DNA of 36,719 nucleotides from IMG/VR virus record IMGVR_UViG_3300050343_000009, positions 1-36,719 of that record. The stretch is one strand, 5' to 3'. The DNA is from a virus. The position numbers and the translations under genes were made by a program. A model generated the notes under the pieces. The model saw only the letters and a list, made by a program, of their open reading frames with translations, made no database searches and had not been told where the DNA came from. The first letter of the stretch is position 1. Every line of letters begins with the position of its first letter. This document shows, piece after piece, positions 7,097 through 13,358 of this stretch.

Positions 7097-7271
7097 TGAC
7101 TACTCCTTTATATTTTTTACACCAAGCAAACTCTTGTACTACTGCATTCCATACTGTGCAGTTACCTGAAGGTTGATAAGCATAACAGTTACTACATTGT
7201 TGTTTACCTTTAGGATACAACTGATATGCAGCAGGTAAATTGTTTATATCTTCGTTTTTATTAATTACCAT
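7089..7271 (-). CDS. High-potential iron-sulfur protein (HiPIP)-like protein
   Basis: A 60-residue protein with Cys at 26, 29, 38 and 51 (CSNC, GNC, AWC). The surrounding pattern, Y near 16 and 19, YPKGKQQCSNC, then QPSGNC and FAWCKKYK, is that of HiPIPs, where four Cys hold a buried 4Fe-4S cluster and the last Cys follows a Trp. It lacks a signal peptide and the CxxC to C spacing is short, so it would be a reduced phage form. An alternative is a structural zinc-binding protein. It lies among the late structural and lysis genes; redox or structural function is unknown. Confidence 0.6.
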   Translation of the reverse strand: MVINKNEDINNLPAAYQLYPKGKQQCSNCYAYQPSGNCTVWNAVVQEFAWCKKYKGVVNV

Positions 7272-7555
7272 TTAGTTTTATTCGCCCAATAAGCAGCTGA
7301 CATTTTACCTTTTTTAATATTTTTAGCGTGACGAGCTTTAAAAGATTTTTTTCTAGCTTTATCTTTAGCTGACTTAGGATTTTTACCTGCACCTGACACG
7401 CCTTGTTGACCAAATCTAATTAGTTTAAGATTGTGACCTTCTTGTGCAAGAACCATATGAGATTTTGTTGCATGACCTGGAGTACGTTTAGGTTTATTAA
7501 CACCTTTAAGATTGTGTTTTTTTATTAACGAAGCTTTACGAGATGCATGTGACAT
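7265..7555 (-). CDS. Conserved basic phage protein (96 aa)
   Basis: A 96-residue basic protein. Its second half contains LIRFGQQGVSGAGKNPKS, followed by a KSFKARHAKNI tract and a final SAAYWANKTKW. This block recurs in many marine and T7-like phages and, from memory, is usually annotated only as hypothetical or structural. The pattern is very distinctive, so the family assignment is reasonable, but the function is unknown. It overlaps the iron-sulfur-like gene by 7 nt. Confidence 0.7.
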   Translation of the reverse strand: MSHASRKASLIKKHNLKGVNKPKRTPGHATKSHMVLAQEGHNLKLIRFGQQGVSGAGKNPKSAKDKARKKSFKARHAKNIKKGKMSAAYWANKTKW

Positions 7556-7558
7556 ATA

Positions 7559-7618
7559 CTAGTACTTATAAGTTTTCTTAGGCTTATTCTTCTTCGCAGG
7601 CTTTTTCTTTTTTTGCAT
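7559..7618 (-). CDS. Lysine-rich micropeptide (19 aa)
   Basis: A 19-codon frame from ATG 7618 to TAG 7561-7559, directly upstream of the 96-aa gene. The ATG is preceded by a strong Shine-Dalgarno (AGGAGAAGTT), the best of this part of the window, which argues that it is translated. The peptide is almost entirely Lys and Pro/Thr and ends in TYKY. It might instead act as a leader that sets translation of the next gene. Confidence 0.4.
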   Translation of the reverse strand: MQKKKKPAKKNKPKKTYKY

Positions 7619-7727
7619 AACTTCTCCTAATTATTTTATTGTAATCTATACATCCTATATTACCACAGTACTTAACTTTATTGCGAATAATAGGTTCTCT
7701 ATTACATTGATTACATTGAATTACCAA
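7584..7727 (-). CDS. Small Cys4 protein (47 aa), TTG start
   Basis: A 47-codon frame with cysteines at 5, 8, 21 and 26 (CNQC, then YCGNIGC), a zinc-ribbon spacing. The only start is TTG 7727, 2 nt after the stop of the upstream gene, without a clear Shine-Dalgarno; translation would rely on coupling. It overlaps the 19-aa micropeptide frame. The Cys pattern makes it more likely real than chance. Confidence 0.42.
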   Translation of the reverse strand: MVIQCNQCNREPIIRNKVKYCGNIGCIDYNKIIRRSYAKKEKACEEE

Positions 7728-7729
7728 AT

Positions 7730-8243
7730 TTAATGTCCATGACCAGCTGCTTCTAAGTAAGCTAATCTAGATTTTAAATCGTTAAGCTCCCACATATTAT
7801 TGTTAACACTTTGTATTTGTGTTTCTACTCTAGTTAACGAATCATTAAGGTCTTGATACTCCCACTTTTCTAGTAAGTAATATCTATCTAAATCAAACCC
7901 ACCATCTCTAACCTGTTGCTCTAAGTTATATAAGTTAGCTTGTAATGTAGCCATTTCTTCAGTAAACCTACCAACATTCTGTGCAGCCATCTCTAATGAT
8001 TGTATCTTCTCATACAATACAGCTATATCATTCTGTACATAAGTAGATTCTTTAAGGGTTACGAACTCATACTCAATGTTATTCATCCTGTCATCAATTC
8101 CTGTAAGAGTTATAAGTACAGCGTTAAGAGATTGTATACCAGCACCAACAGAACTCATAAGAGCTATACCAGTTACTATTAAACCTAAATTATCTTTTAC
8201 TTTTTTTAACACTAAGCCACATTACTATTAGAAATTCAATCAT
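7730..8243 (-). CDS. Membrane-anchored coiled-coil protein, frame break near its 5' end
   Basis: The open frame from GTG 8212 gives 160 residues: one hydrophobic segment (GLIVTGIALMSSVGAGI, residues 9-25), then a long heptad-rich coiled coil, ending in GHGH. GTG 8212 has no Shine-Dalgarno. A better start is ATG 8243, which overlaps the upstream stop (TAATG) and begins MIEFLIVMWLSVKK. It falls out of frame at a run of seven A (about 8201-8207) and rejoins the long frame if the run is six A, giving 170 residues. The architecture suits an envelope-associated late protein such as a spanin-like or lysis regulator; function unproven. Confidence 0.6.
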
Positions 8244-8457
8244 TATCCACCAATTTTCCAGATAATTTCTGTAATCTCTGAATCAATATTTTGTATAATG
8301 TTTAATACATCACTAAGTTTGTTGTTTGAATTTATAATTTCTACTTGTAAGTGCTGTAACTTCTTGTTGTAAATCATTAACTGTTTTAAATAACCAACCT
8401 ACAAGTGCAGCTAAACCACCTTGTAGTATTTGATTTAAGATTTATTTTTGCTTCCAT
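8243..8457 (-). pseudogene. Small membrane/coiled-coil protein interrupted by two 1-nt frame breaks
   Basis: ATG 8457 overlaps the upstream stop (TAATG). The frame ends after 23 codons, but two single-base removals (near 8439 and about 8360) give a continuous 70-residue protein: an N-terminal Leu/Gly hydrophobic stretch (LQGGLAALVGWLF) followed by a coiled coil, ending KIGG and TAA at 8245-8243, which overlaps the next ATG. The 215-nt length is exactly two over a codon multiple. Both junctions have the coupling signature, so the gene is real but the sequence or gene is damaged. Confidence 0.55.
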
Positions 8458-8624
8458 TACATACTTAAGCTACCAACAATTAATATAACTGTGGCAACTA
8501 ATCCTAATACTTTATAAAATTCTGATTTATCTAACTTCTCATCTAGCTTTTTATCTATGTCATCTAACTTATCAAATATCATTTGATTCAGTTCTTTCTG
8601 TGTAAAGCCATTAGAAGTTGTCAT
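8457..8624 (-). CDS. Small protein with charged helix and C-terminal membrane segment (55 aa)
   Basis: A 55-codon frame from ATG 8624 to TAA 8459-8457. It has a heptad-like charged N-terminal helix (residues about 7-37, rich in Asp, Lys and Leu) and one C-terminal membrane helix (VLGLVATVILIVGSLSM). It starts and ends in TAATG overlaps. The layout resembles small phage lysis or membrane proteins next to holins. No family is recognised. Confidence 0.6.
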   Translation of the reverse strand: MTTSNGFTQKELNQMIFDKLDDIDKKLDEKLDKSEFYKVLGLVATVILIVGSLSM

Positions 8625-8770
8625 TATGGAAGGTCATCTTGTGTTAAGAAATCCCAGTCTTCATCAAAATCGTGGGCAAGAATTAAAGTTTCAGCCGTTG
8701 CAAGATACTTAATTAACTTGTACATTTCTTTGCAACAATAGCCGACAATAAATCCTATTAAATAATCCAT
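8624..8770 (-). CDS. Small acidic membrane-associated protein (48 aa)
   Basis: A 48-codon frame from ATG 8770 to TAA 8626-8624, joined by TAATG to the next gene. The N-terminus is hydrophobic (MDYLIGFIVGYCCKEMY) and the C-terminus acidic (DFDEDWDFLTQDDLP). There is no Shine-Dalgarno; a TATAAT box lies 7 nt before the ATG, so it may be read from a leaderless message. Function unknown. Confidence 0.52.
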   Translation of the reverse strand: MDYLIGFIVGYCCKEMYKLIKYLATAETLILAHDFDEDWDFLTQDDLP

Positions 8771-8777
8771 AAATTGG

Positions 8778-8783
8778 ATTATA
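8778..8783 (-). promoter_or_regulatory. Candidate -10 box for a leaderless transcript
   Basis: The minus strand carries TATAAT at 8783-8778, and the ATG of the 48-aa gene follows after 7 nt. A transcription start at or beside the A of the ATG would make the message leaderless, which fits the missing Shine-Dalgarno. No clear -35 is seen at 15-19 nt. It lies in the only gap of this part of the operon, between 8771 and 8792. Confidence 0.4.
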
Positions 8784-8792
8784 ACATATTAT

Positions 8793-9095
8793 TTATGCAG
8801 GTTTAGGATTATCTGATTTAACTTGTGCAATGTGGTCAGCCCAAAGAGTTGTGCTATTTACACTATCCCAGTACTGCATATCTAGTTGGTCTTGTACAGA
8901 ACCATAAGCTTCTTGCCTTGCTTGTACATAACCGAACTGTTGTGTATCCCACTTACTGTTAGCCAAGTCTATGATAGCTTGGTCGTAATCAGCAGAGCTA
9001 AACTCTAATCTTTCGTTATTAACTTGTTTGTATAAAGGTTTAGCAGCTTCTATCTCTGCTGTTGCCTCTACTGTTAGTTCTTCTAATGTTGCCAT
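8793..9095 (-). CDS. Tail fibre assembly-like protein
   Basis: A 100-residue acidic helical protein. The C-terminal half has the pattern RQEAYGSVQDQLDMQYWD, then WADHIAQVKSDNPKP, which recurs in small phage proteins next to tail fibre genes (XkdW/tail-fibre-assembly type in some annotations). It lies just downstream of the receptor-binding-like array, the expected place for a fibre chaperone. A strong Shine-Dalgarno (AGGAGAG) precedes the ATG. Whether it is a chaperone or a virion protein is unproven. Confidence 0.62.
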   Translation of the reverse strand: MATLEELTVEATAEIEAAKPLYKQVNNERLEFSSADYDQAIIDLANSKWDTQQFGYVQARQEAYGSVQDQLDMQYWDSVNSTTLWADHIAQVKSDNPKPA

Positions 9096-9118
9096 ATCTC
9101 TCCTATCTTAACATACTT

Positions 9119-9643
9119 TTACTTCTTAAGTCCATATAAACTGAATGTTCCACTTGCAGTATTTTGTCCATCTACATAAATCTGAACACCATCACAAGTT
9201 TGTGCAACTGTATGAACAATTCCACCTATTGTTTGTGCTACATCATTAATTGTACTTGCATAAAAACTAGCACCCTCAATAGTCATAAATGAATATTCAC
9301 TTGCATTGTTAAAGTTAAAAAGATATACAATTCCATTTGATGTTTCTGAACTTGTTGCACTAATAACTGTTCCTGTTAAAAATCCTACTGTTAGATTTGG
9401 AAAAGCTAGATTATCAAAAGTTGTATCTGCTCTAAATCTTTTTCCTGCAACATCATAATTTGCACTTGTATCTGGTGTTCCAGAAGTTGTTACTCTTATT
9501 CTTCCACCACCCTCTGCTGAGCCAACCCAGTTATTATACTTAACCATATACACATCATAAGTGCTATCAATTCCTGTTAAAGTAACACTTGCTACTGCTG
9601 ATGTAACTATTTCTTCATCTATTTTTATTAAGCTACCTGCCAT
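9119..9643 (-). CDS. Receptor-binding-like paralogue, type A (second copy)
   Basis: A 174-residue beta-rich protein. It opens with SLIKIDEEIV, then LTGIDSTYDVYMV, a YLFNFNNASEYSF strand near residues 107-119, IGGIVHTVA near 139, and a final GTFSLYGLKK. These landmarks recur in the gene at 10806-11315 (for example VTGID, LYNFNNPNEYS, VGGNTHTVS), so the two are paired paralogues; the other four genes of the array share the fold more loosely (YDVY-type strand and a final LYG). Jelly-roll-like tip or adhesin modules are a reasonable inference, not a demonstrated function. The ATG overlaps the preceding stop (TAATG). Confidence 0.65.
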   Translation of the reverse strand: MAGSLIKIDEEIVTSAVASVTLTGIDSTYDVYMVKYNNWVGSAEGGGRIRVTTSGTPDTSANYDVAGKRFRADTTFDNLAFPNLTVGFLTGTVISATSSETSNGIVYLFNFNNASEYSFMTIEGASFYASTINDVAQTIGGIVHTVAQTCDGVQIYVDGQNTASGTFSLYGLKK

Positions 9644-10164
9644 TATTTAACTCCATATACACTTGCTCTAAAAAAATCTATATTACTTGCTGTCATATAA
9701 AATTTTATTCCTGTAACATCACTTGTAGATTTTTGTACACCTATCATTTTATAACCTTGTAGTCCATCTCCACTATTTGTAAAAGAACTTTGACTTTTTA
9801 CAAAAGTATAAGAGCTTGTATCTGTTGGATTAAAAACATATAAAGCACATCCCATATTTGCATAAGTAGTTCTTTGGTCTTGTCCACCTATTCCTCTAAA
9901 TTGGGTTGCACCTGTATTTCTTACCTCTGCAAAAGAATAACTAGCCATTATCTGTTGATAGGCATAATCATAATTTGTTGTTATTGAGCTACCACCACTA
10001 TCAATAAATCTTACTTGTCCAAAATTACCAGAGCCATCTGTACTCCAATCACTTATAACAATTTTATATACATCATAATTATCAGTAAAACAATCAGTTA
10101 TTTGAACTGTTGAACTTGCAGTTTGTACATTCACATTTTTTATAAATTGAAGTTTAGTAGCCAT
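9643..10164 (-). CDS. Receptor-binding-like paralogue, type B (second copy)
   Basis: A 173-residue beta-rich protein. It shares FIKNVNV, TDNYDVYKIVISD, QVRFIDSGGSSI, NYDYAYQ, SFAEVRNTG and ALYVFNPTDTSS with the gene at 11315-11827 (where the matching strings are LIKEIPI, TDDFKVFKITMSD, QFRFVNSSGSIV, NYDRANE, SFAEYRGTS and MYVYNPTDSS). The similarity extends over the whole length with only small gaps. It ends RASVYGVK, the array's common C-terminal strand. TAATG overlaps link it to both neighbours. Confidence 0.65.
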   Translation of the reverse strand: MATKLQFIKNVNVQTASSTVQITDCFTDNYDVYKIVISDWSTDGSGNFGQVRFIDSGGSSITTNYDYAYQQIMASYSFAEVRNTGATQFRGIGGQDQRTTYANMGCALYVFNPTDTSSYTFVKSQSSFTNSGDGLQGYKMIGVQKSTSDVTGIKFYMTASNIDFFRASVYGVK

Positions 10165-10805
10165 TATGAGTACCTTATTCCATATAGGGATACTTCAAGT
10201 GTTGCAATATTTCCTAAACCACCTGTTAATCTTATTGCATTATGAGTTTCAGCAGTTGTTTTGACTGCACTAAAAAATCTAAATTCTGCTTCTGGTATGT
10301 TATTCCAAGCAATTTGATGTGATGTCATAAAACTGTATTTGGAACTGTCTAATAAATTATAAAAATAAGCATAACTTCCTGAATGTTCATTACTTCCTGT
10401 TCCTGATTTTCCTAAAACTGCTAATGAAGAACCTGATGTATTTTTACTTTCAGCAAAATTACCATTACTATCCCCAACTTGTCCTGCATATTGATAACCA
10501 CTTGTTATAAATGAAGCACCACCATTATTTGAAAGAGTAGGAACTAATACTTCTGCATCTTGTGTTGAACTAAAATTATTGCTAGTTAAAAAATGAACAT
10601 TATAATTACCTAAATTTGTAAAATCAACAGCAGAAGTAGAACTTGTAACAGTTTGAGTTTCAATTAATTCTAATTGTCCATAGTTAGTCCACTTGTTATC
10701 TGCAATAAGATTGTTTATATCTGCAGGGTCAAACACACCTGTGTTATTTCCAAAGCTCTGCTCTGGTCCTGTGTCTGCTACATAGCCGTATTTGTTACTA
10801 CTCAT
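10164..10805 (-). CDS. Receptor-binding-like paralogue, type C (second copy)
   Basis: A 213-residue protein, longer than types A and B by an N-terminal arm of about 45 residues with a Tyr/Gly/Pro opening (KYGYVADTG, then NTGVFDPADINNL). The arm has a counterpart in the gene at 11829-12437 (GYLGQTPNQ, then NSGVFSVGDAKAL). After it comes LELIETQTVTSS, matching LELIASQTVTGV of the other copy, then AYFYNLLDSSKYSF and a final VSLYGIRYS. The arm may attach the triplet to the tail. It is separated from the type A gene upstream by a TAA directly followed by ATG. Confidence 0.65.
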   Translation of the reverse strand: MSSNKYGYVADTGPEQSFGNNTGVFDPADINNLIADNKWTNYGQLELIETQTVTSSTSAVDFTNLGNYNVHFLTSNNFSSTQDAEVLVPTLSNNGGASFITSGYQYAGQVGDSNGNFAESKNTSGSSLAVLGKSGTGSNEHSGSYAYFYNLLDSSKYSFMTSHQIAWNNIPEAEFRFFSAVKTTAETHNAIRLTGGLGNIATLEVSLYGIRYS

Positions 10806-11315
10806 TTAAACTACTTCCTTATATAAAATTAGTGTACCTGTTGCTAAATTTGTAGTTCCAAAATTTGCATAAATTGAAAAGCCATTTGAAGCACTACTAA
10901 CAGTATGTGTATTTCCACCAACTTGTCCATATAATGATGTTCCACTTATAAGCTGATGTGTTTTTTGCTGAATAGTGCTATATTCATTTGGATTGTTAAA
11001 GTTATATAAAGCAAGCACACCATTTAATCCTCTGTTATCTTCTGCACCAACAGTACCAAAAGCCACTTTGCTACCATTGTTAAAGTATGTATCTGAAAAA
11101 GAGCCATATGCTTTTAAATTCTTAAAAGCATAATCCATATTTGCTGAACTATCTTGTGTACCACCCTTTAACACCCTGCCGTACATTCCTTGTGTTACTG
11201 TAGGTTTTATATTTTCCATAACAATAAAATAAGTATCATCTGTATCAATACCTGTCACATTTAATTGTTGTGAAGTATTGTCTGCAACTGCTTTGTTAAC
11301 TTGTATTAATTTCAT
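10806..11315 (-). CDS. Receptor-binding-like paralogue, type A (first copy)
   Basis: A 169-residue protein. An ATG at 11339 is also in frame, but ATG 11315 is chosen because it overlaps the upstream stop (TAATG) and opens with MKLIQVNKAV, matching the start of the sister gene. It carries NVTGIDTDDTYFIVM, ALYNFNNPNEYS and VGGNTHTVSSASNGFSIY, close to those of the gene at 9119-9643. The C-terminus ends GTLILYKEVV and lacks the usual LYG motif. Beta-rich throughout, without Cys. Confidence 0.65.
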   Translation of the reverse strand: MKLIQVNKAVADNTSQQLNVTGIDTDDTYFIVMENIKPTVTQGMYGRVLKGGTQDSSANMDYAFKNLKAYGSFSDTYFNNGSKVAFGTVGAEDNRGLNGVLALYNFNNPNEYSTIQQKTHQLISGTSLYGQVGGNTHTVSSASNGFSIYANFGTTNLATGTLILYKEVV

Positions 11316-11827
11316 TAATCTATCCTTATCCCATAACATCTAAGCACACCTGTTTGAAATGTTTGTGTGCTATTAGGGTGTAAATGAATACCTGTTATTG
11401 AACTTGTTTCCCTTAAATTACCTATACCATCATTACCTCTAATTAGGTTAGCTGTGTAAGCAGTTGATTGATATGAAGCTTGTGTATGAAATGAACTGTC
11501 TGTTGGATTATATACATACATTTCTGCATTGAAACCCTCTGGACTTGCATTAGTACTCTCAAAACCAAAATAAGTTTGTGATGTTCCCCTGTATTCTGCA
11601 AAACTTCCTGTATCTCTAAAATTTTCATTAGCTCTGTCATAATTTGAAACAACAATACTTCCTGAACTATTAACAAATCTAAATTGAATAACCATAGATG
11701 TATTTGCAGTTATATCTGACATAGTAATTTTAAAAACCTTGAAATCATCTGTGAATATATCATCAGCAGTAAAACCATTAACTCCTGCAATAATTGGAAT
11801 TTCTTTTATAAGTCTTAGGTTACTCAT
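11315..11827 (-). CDS. Receptor-binding-like paralogue, type B (first copy)
   Basis: A 170-residue beta-rich protein paired with the gene at 9643-10164; shared motifs are given there. It opens LRLIKEIPIIAGV and closes VLRCYGIRID. Position in the array: it follows the first type C gene and precedes the first type A gene in transcription order. Nucleotide identity with its sister is visibly low, so the duplication is old or has been under diversifying selection. Its stop overlaps the next ATG. Confidence 0.65.
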   Translation of the reverse strand: MSNLRLIKEIPIIAGVNGFTADDIFTDDFKVFKITMSDITANTSMVIQFRFVNSSGSIVVSNYDRANENFRDTGSFAEYRGTSQTYFGFESTNASPEGFNAEMYVYNPTDSSFHTQASYQSTAYTANLIRGNDGIGNLRETSSITGIHLHPNSTQTFQTGVLRCYGIRID

Positions 11828-11828
11828 A

Positions 11829-12437
11829 CTAAATCTGTTTTATCCCATACAAAGTTGCAGTTACATTGTCATAAGTGACACCACTATATAATCTTATTCC
11901 ATCTACTTTGCTTGCTTGTGGCAAAATTCCAGTTCCAAATTCATCTCTCCAGTTTGCACCAATTTGATTATTGCTATGTTTGTAGCTCATACTGTATCTA
12001 CTTGCATTACCTAAATTATAAAAATACATCTGCCCACCACTTGCATCAGTTGAGTTATATGTTTCTGTTATTGTTCCAATTTGTGAATTAGCAGTACTTT
12101 GTATATCAGTAGCTCCTTGTCCTGCTCTCCTAAATGCATATTTATAAACACTTGCACTCTCTAAAACACCATTTTCATATAATCTAACTGATGTTCCAGT
12201 TGAACTAGCATTATTACCACCTGTTGCAGAAACTTTTATAAGGTGTACATCATATTTATCTTCTTTAATCTCTAAAAAATCTATTACTGAAACACCTGTA
12301 ACAGTCTGACTTGCAATAAGTTCTAATGAGCCACCTAATTGACCAACATCAGTTAACGCTTTAGCATCTCCAACAGAGAATACTCCAGAGTTTTTTACTT
12401 GTTGGTTTGGTGTTTGACCAAGGTAACCATAAGGCAT
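11829..12437 (-). CDS. Receptor-binding-like paralogue, type C (first copy)
   Basis: A 202-residue protein, the first gene of the array in transcription order, with a good Shine-Dalgarno (AAGGAG) 5-6 nt before the ATG. It has the N-terminal arm typical of type C (GYLGQTPNQQVKNSGVF), then GSLELIASQTV, a KYDVHLIKV strand, QMYFYNLGNASRYSM near residue 130, and a final TATLYGIKQI. Its sister lies at 10164-10805. Tail-tip adhesin is the likely role by position and paralogy. Confidence 0.65.
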   Translation of the reverse strand: MPYGYLGQTPNQQVKNSGVFSVGDAKALTDVGQLGGSLELIASQTVTGVSVIDFLEIKEDKYDVHLIKVSATGGNNASSTGTSVRLYENGVLESASVYKYAFRRAGQGATDIQSTANSQIGTITETYNSTDASGGQMYFYNLGNASRYSMSYKHSNNQIGANWRDEFGTGILPQASKVDGIRLYSGVTYDNVTATLYGIKQI

Positions 12438-12447
12438 TGTAACTCCT

Positions 12448-12774
12448 TTAGGTTATTTGTAATACCGATATAAATGCTTCCAAATCGCTTGCTGCATTAG
12501 CTTGGAGTTTAAGTATATCTCCAGCTTCCATTACTATTTTAGAAGTACCTGCTAATTCAATAGATGAATCTGCTGGTACAGTCATAGTGTGTGCTAACTT
12601 AGCATCACCAGATGAAGCATCTACTACTTGTGCAGTTATGTTTGCATCTGCAGCTCCATCTACATTAGTAATCCTAAGTGTTAGAACTATTGATGTAGTA
12701 GAACCAGGTGTTGTATAAGCTGCTGCAAGAGATGTTGTTACATCGTAGTACGCATTTTTAAATGTATTTGCCAT
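12448..12774 (-). CDS. Small virion-type protein (108 aa)
   Basis: A 108-residue beta-rich protein with the pattern of small phage structural proteins: ending strands contain TMTVPADSSIELAG, then KIVMEAGDILKLQA, and a C-terminal SVLQIT. Such proteins, with the VPA and EAGD signatures, are frequent beside fibre genes in marine phages and are usually annotated as structural. Its TAA lies just before the next gene's Shine-Dalgarno. Role at the tail tip or as a fibre accessory is likely but unproven. Confidence 0.6.
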   Translation of the reverse strand: MANTFKNAYYDVTTSLAAAYTTPGSTTSIVLTLRITNVDGAADANITAQVVDASSGDAKLAHTMTVPADSSIELAGTSKIVMEAGDILKLQANAASDLEAFISVLQIT

Positions 12775-12775
12775 A

Positions 12776-12910
12776 TTATCCTAACGCTATTACCAATCCG
12801 ATGTCAACAGCTCCAGCTATTGCACCATCCTTGATTAAGACTCCTTCTATTGTAACACCAGAACCAGATGTTTTTTCATTTATTGTATCTACTTTTACTT
12901 CACTAGACAT
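12776..12910 (-). CDS. Small tail-fibre-type peptide with VDTI...EKTSGSGVTI motif (44 aa)
   Basis: A 44-codon frame from ATG 12910 to TAA 12778-12776. It contains VDTINEKTSGSGVTIEGV followed by LIKDG, a block that occurs in many marine phage tail fibres, often as an internal or C-terminal module. Here it stands alone as a small gene between two conserved virion genes. The short C-terminal tail is hydrophobic. No good Shine-Dalgarno is visible. Confidence 0.6.
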   Translation of the reverse strand: MSSEVKVDTINEKTSGSGVTIEGVLIKDGAIAGAVDIGLVIALG

Positions 12911-12914
12911 AAAA

Positions 12915-13304
12915 CTATTCTACCACTTCTTCCCACGCACCTGTATTGTCATTCCAAATATATTCTTTACCATCATCTGGCATAGGTGTTGGGGCTTCCC
13001 AAGTCCAAGTACTTTCATTAAGTAGCCACTTGCTATACGGTTTAGGTGCTATAAAGACATCATTAGTTGCATCATAAGTATATCCTATACCTGCATAGTT
13101 ACCTCTAAAAGGAGTTCCATCTCCACTATGTGCATTAGCACTGGTGTTATAGGAAGTTCTTTTACAAGTCTGTCCTCTAAAATCTCCATACCACGCTTCC
13201 CAGTCAGCAAAGCCATCTGGTAAAGTTTCTGTATTGTCCTCATTAATACCAACAATGACTTCTGTCACTATGTTGTTATCGTTTATAAATGCGTAATGTG
13301 CCAT
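12915..13304 (-). CDS. Conserved phage virion-associated protein (129 aa)
   Basis: A 129-residue protein. It shows MAHYAFINDNNIVTEVIVG at the start, then CKRTSYNT, RGNYAGIGYTYDATNDVF, PKPYSKWLLNE and a Trp-rich end. This ordered pattern (GY-YD, PKPY-SW) is a widespread phage family in cyanophages and pelagiphages, placed near fibre genes; the function is not known. Strong Shine-Dalgarno (AGGAGAG) 3-5 nt before the ATG. Single Cys, not conserved in role. Confidence 0.72.
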   Translation of the reverse strand: MAHYAFINDNNIVTEVIVGINEDNTETLPDGFADWEAWYGDFRGQTCKRTSYNTSANAHSGDGTPFRGNYAGIGYTYDATNDVFIAPKPYSKWLLNESTWTWEAPTPMPDDGKEYIWNDNTGAWEEVVE

Positions 13305-13319
13305 ATCTCTCCTATTATA

Positions 13320-13358
13320 TCAGCTAAAACTGATTGTACCTGTGTTAATTCTTTTCAT
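13320..13358 (-). CDS. 12-aa frame, probable remnant of a fibre C-terminus
   Basis: A TAATG overlap with the glycine-rich fibre opens 12 codons reading MKRINTGTISFS, then TGA 13322-13320. The final residues resemble the last residues of the other glycine-rich fibre (GTGTITFS), so this looks like the tail end of a third fibre copy left after recombination. It may or may not be translated. It is followed by the Shine-Dalgarno of the next gene. Confidence 0.4.
   Translation of the reverse strand: MKRINTGTISFS

Noticed and set aside
10806-11339. Use of ATG 11339 as start of the first type A gene
   Set aside because: It would overlap the type B gene by 25 nt, while ATG 11315 gives the usual TAATG junction and aligns with the sister protein.
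11443-11676. 77-codon minus-strand ORF within the type B gene
   Set aside because: Alternative frame of a gene with clear paralogy; composition (runs of Val, Met, Gln) is typical of a shadow frame.
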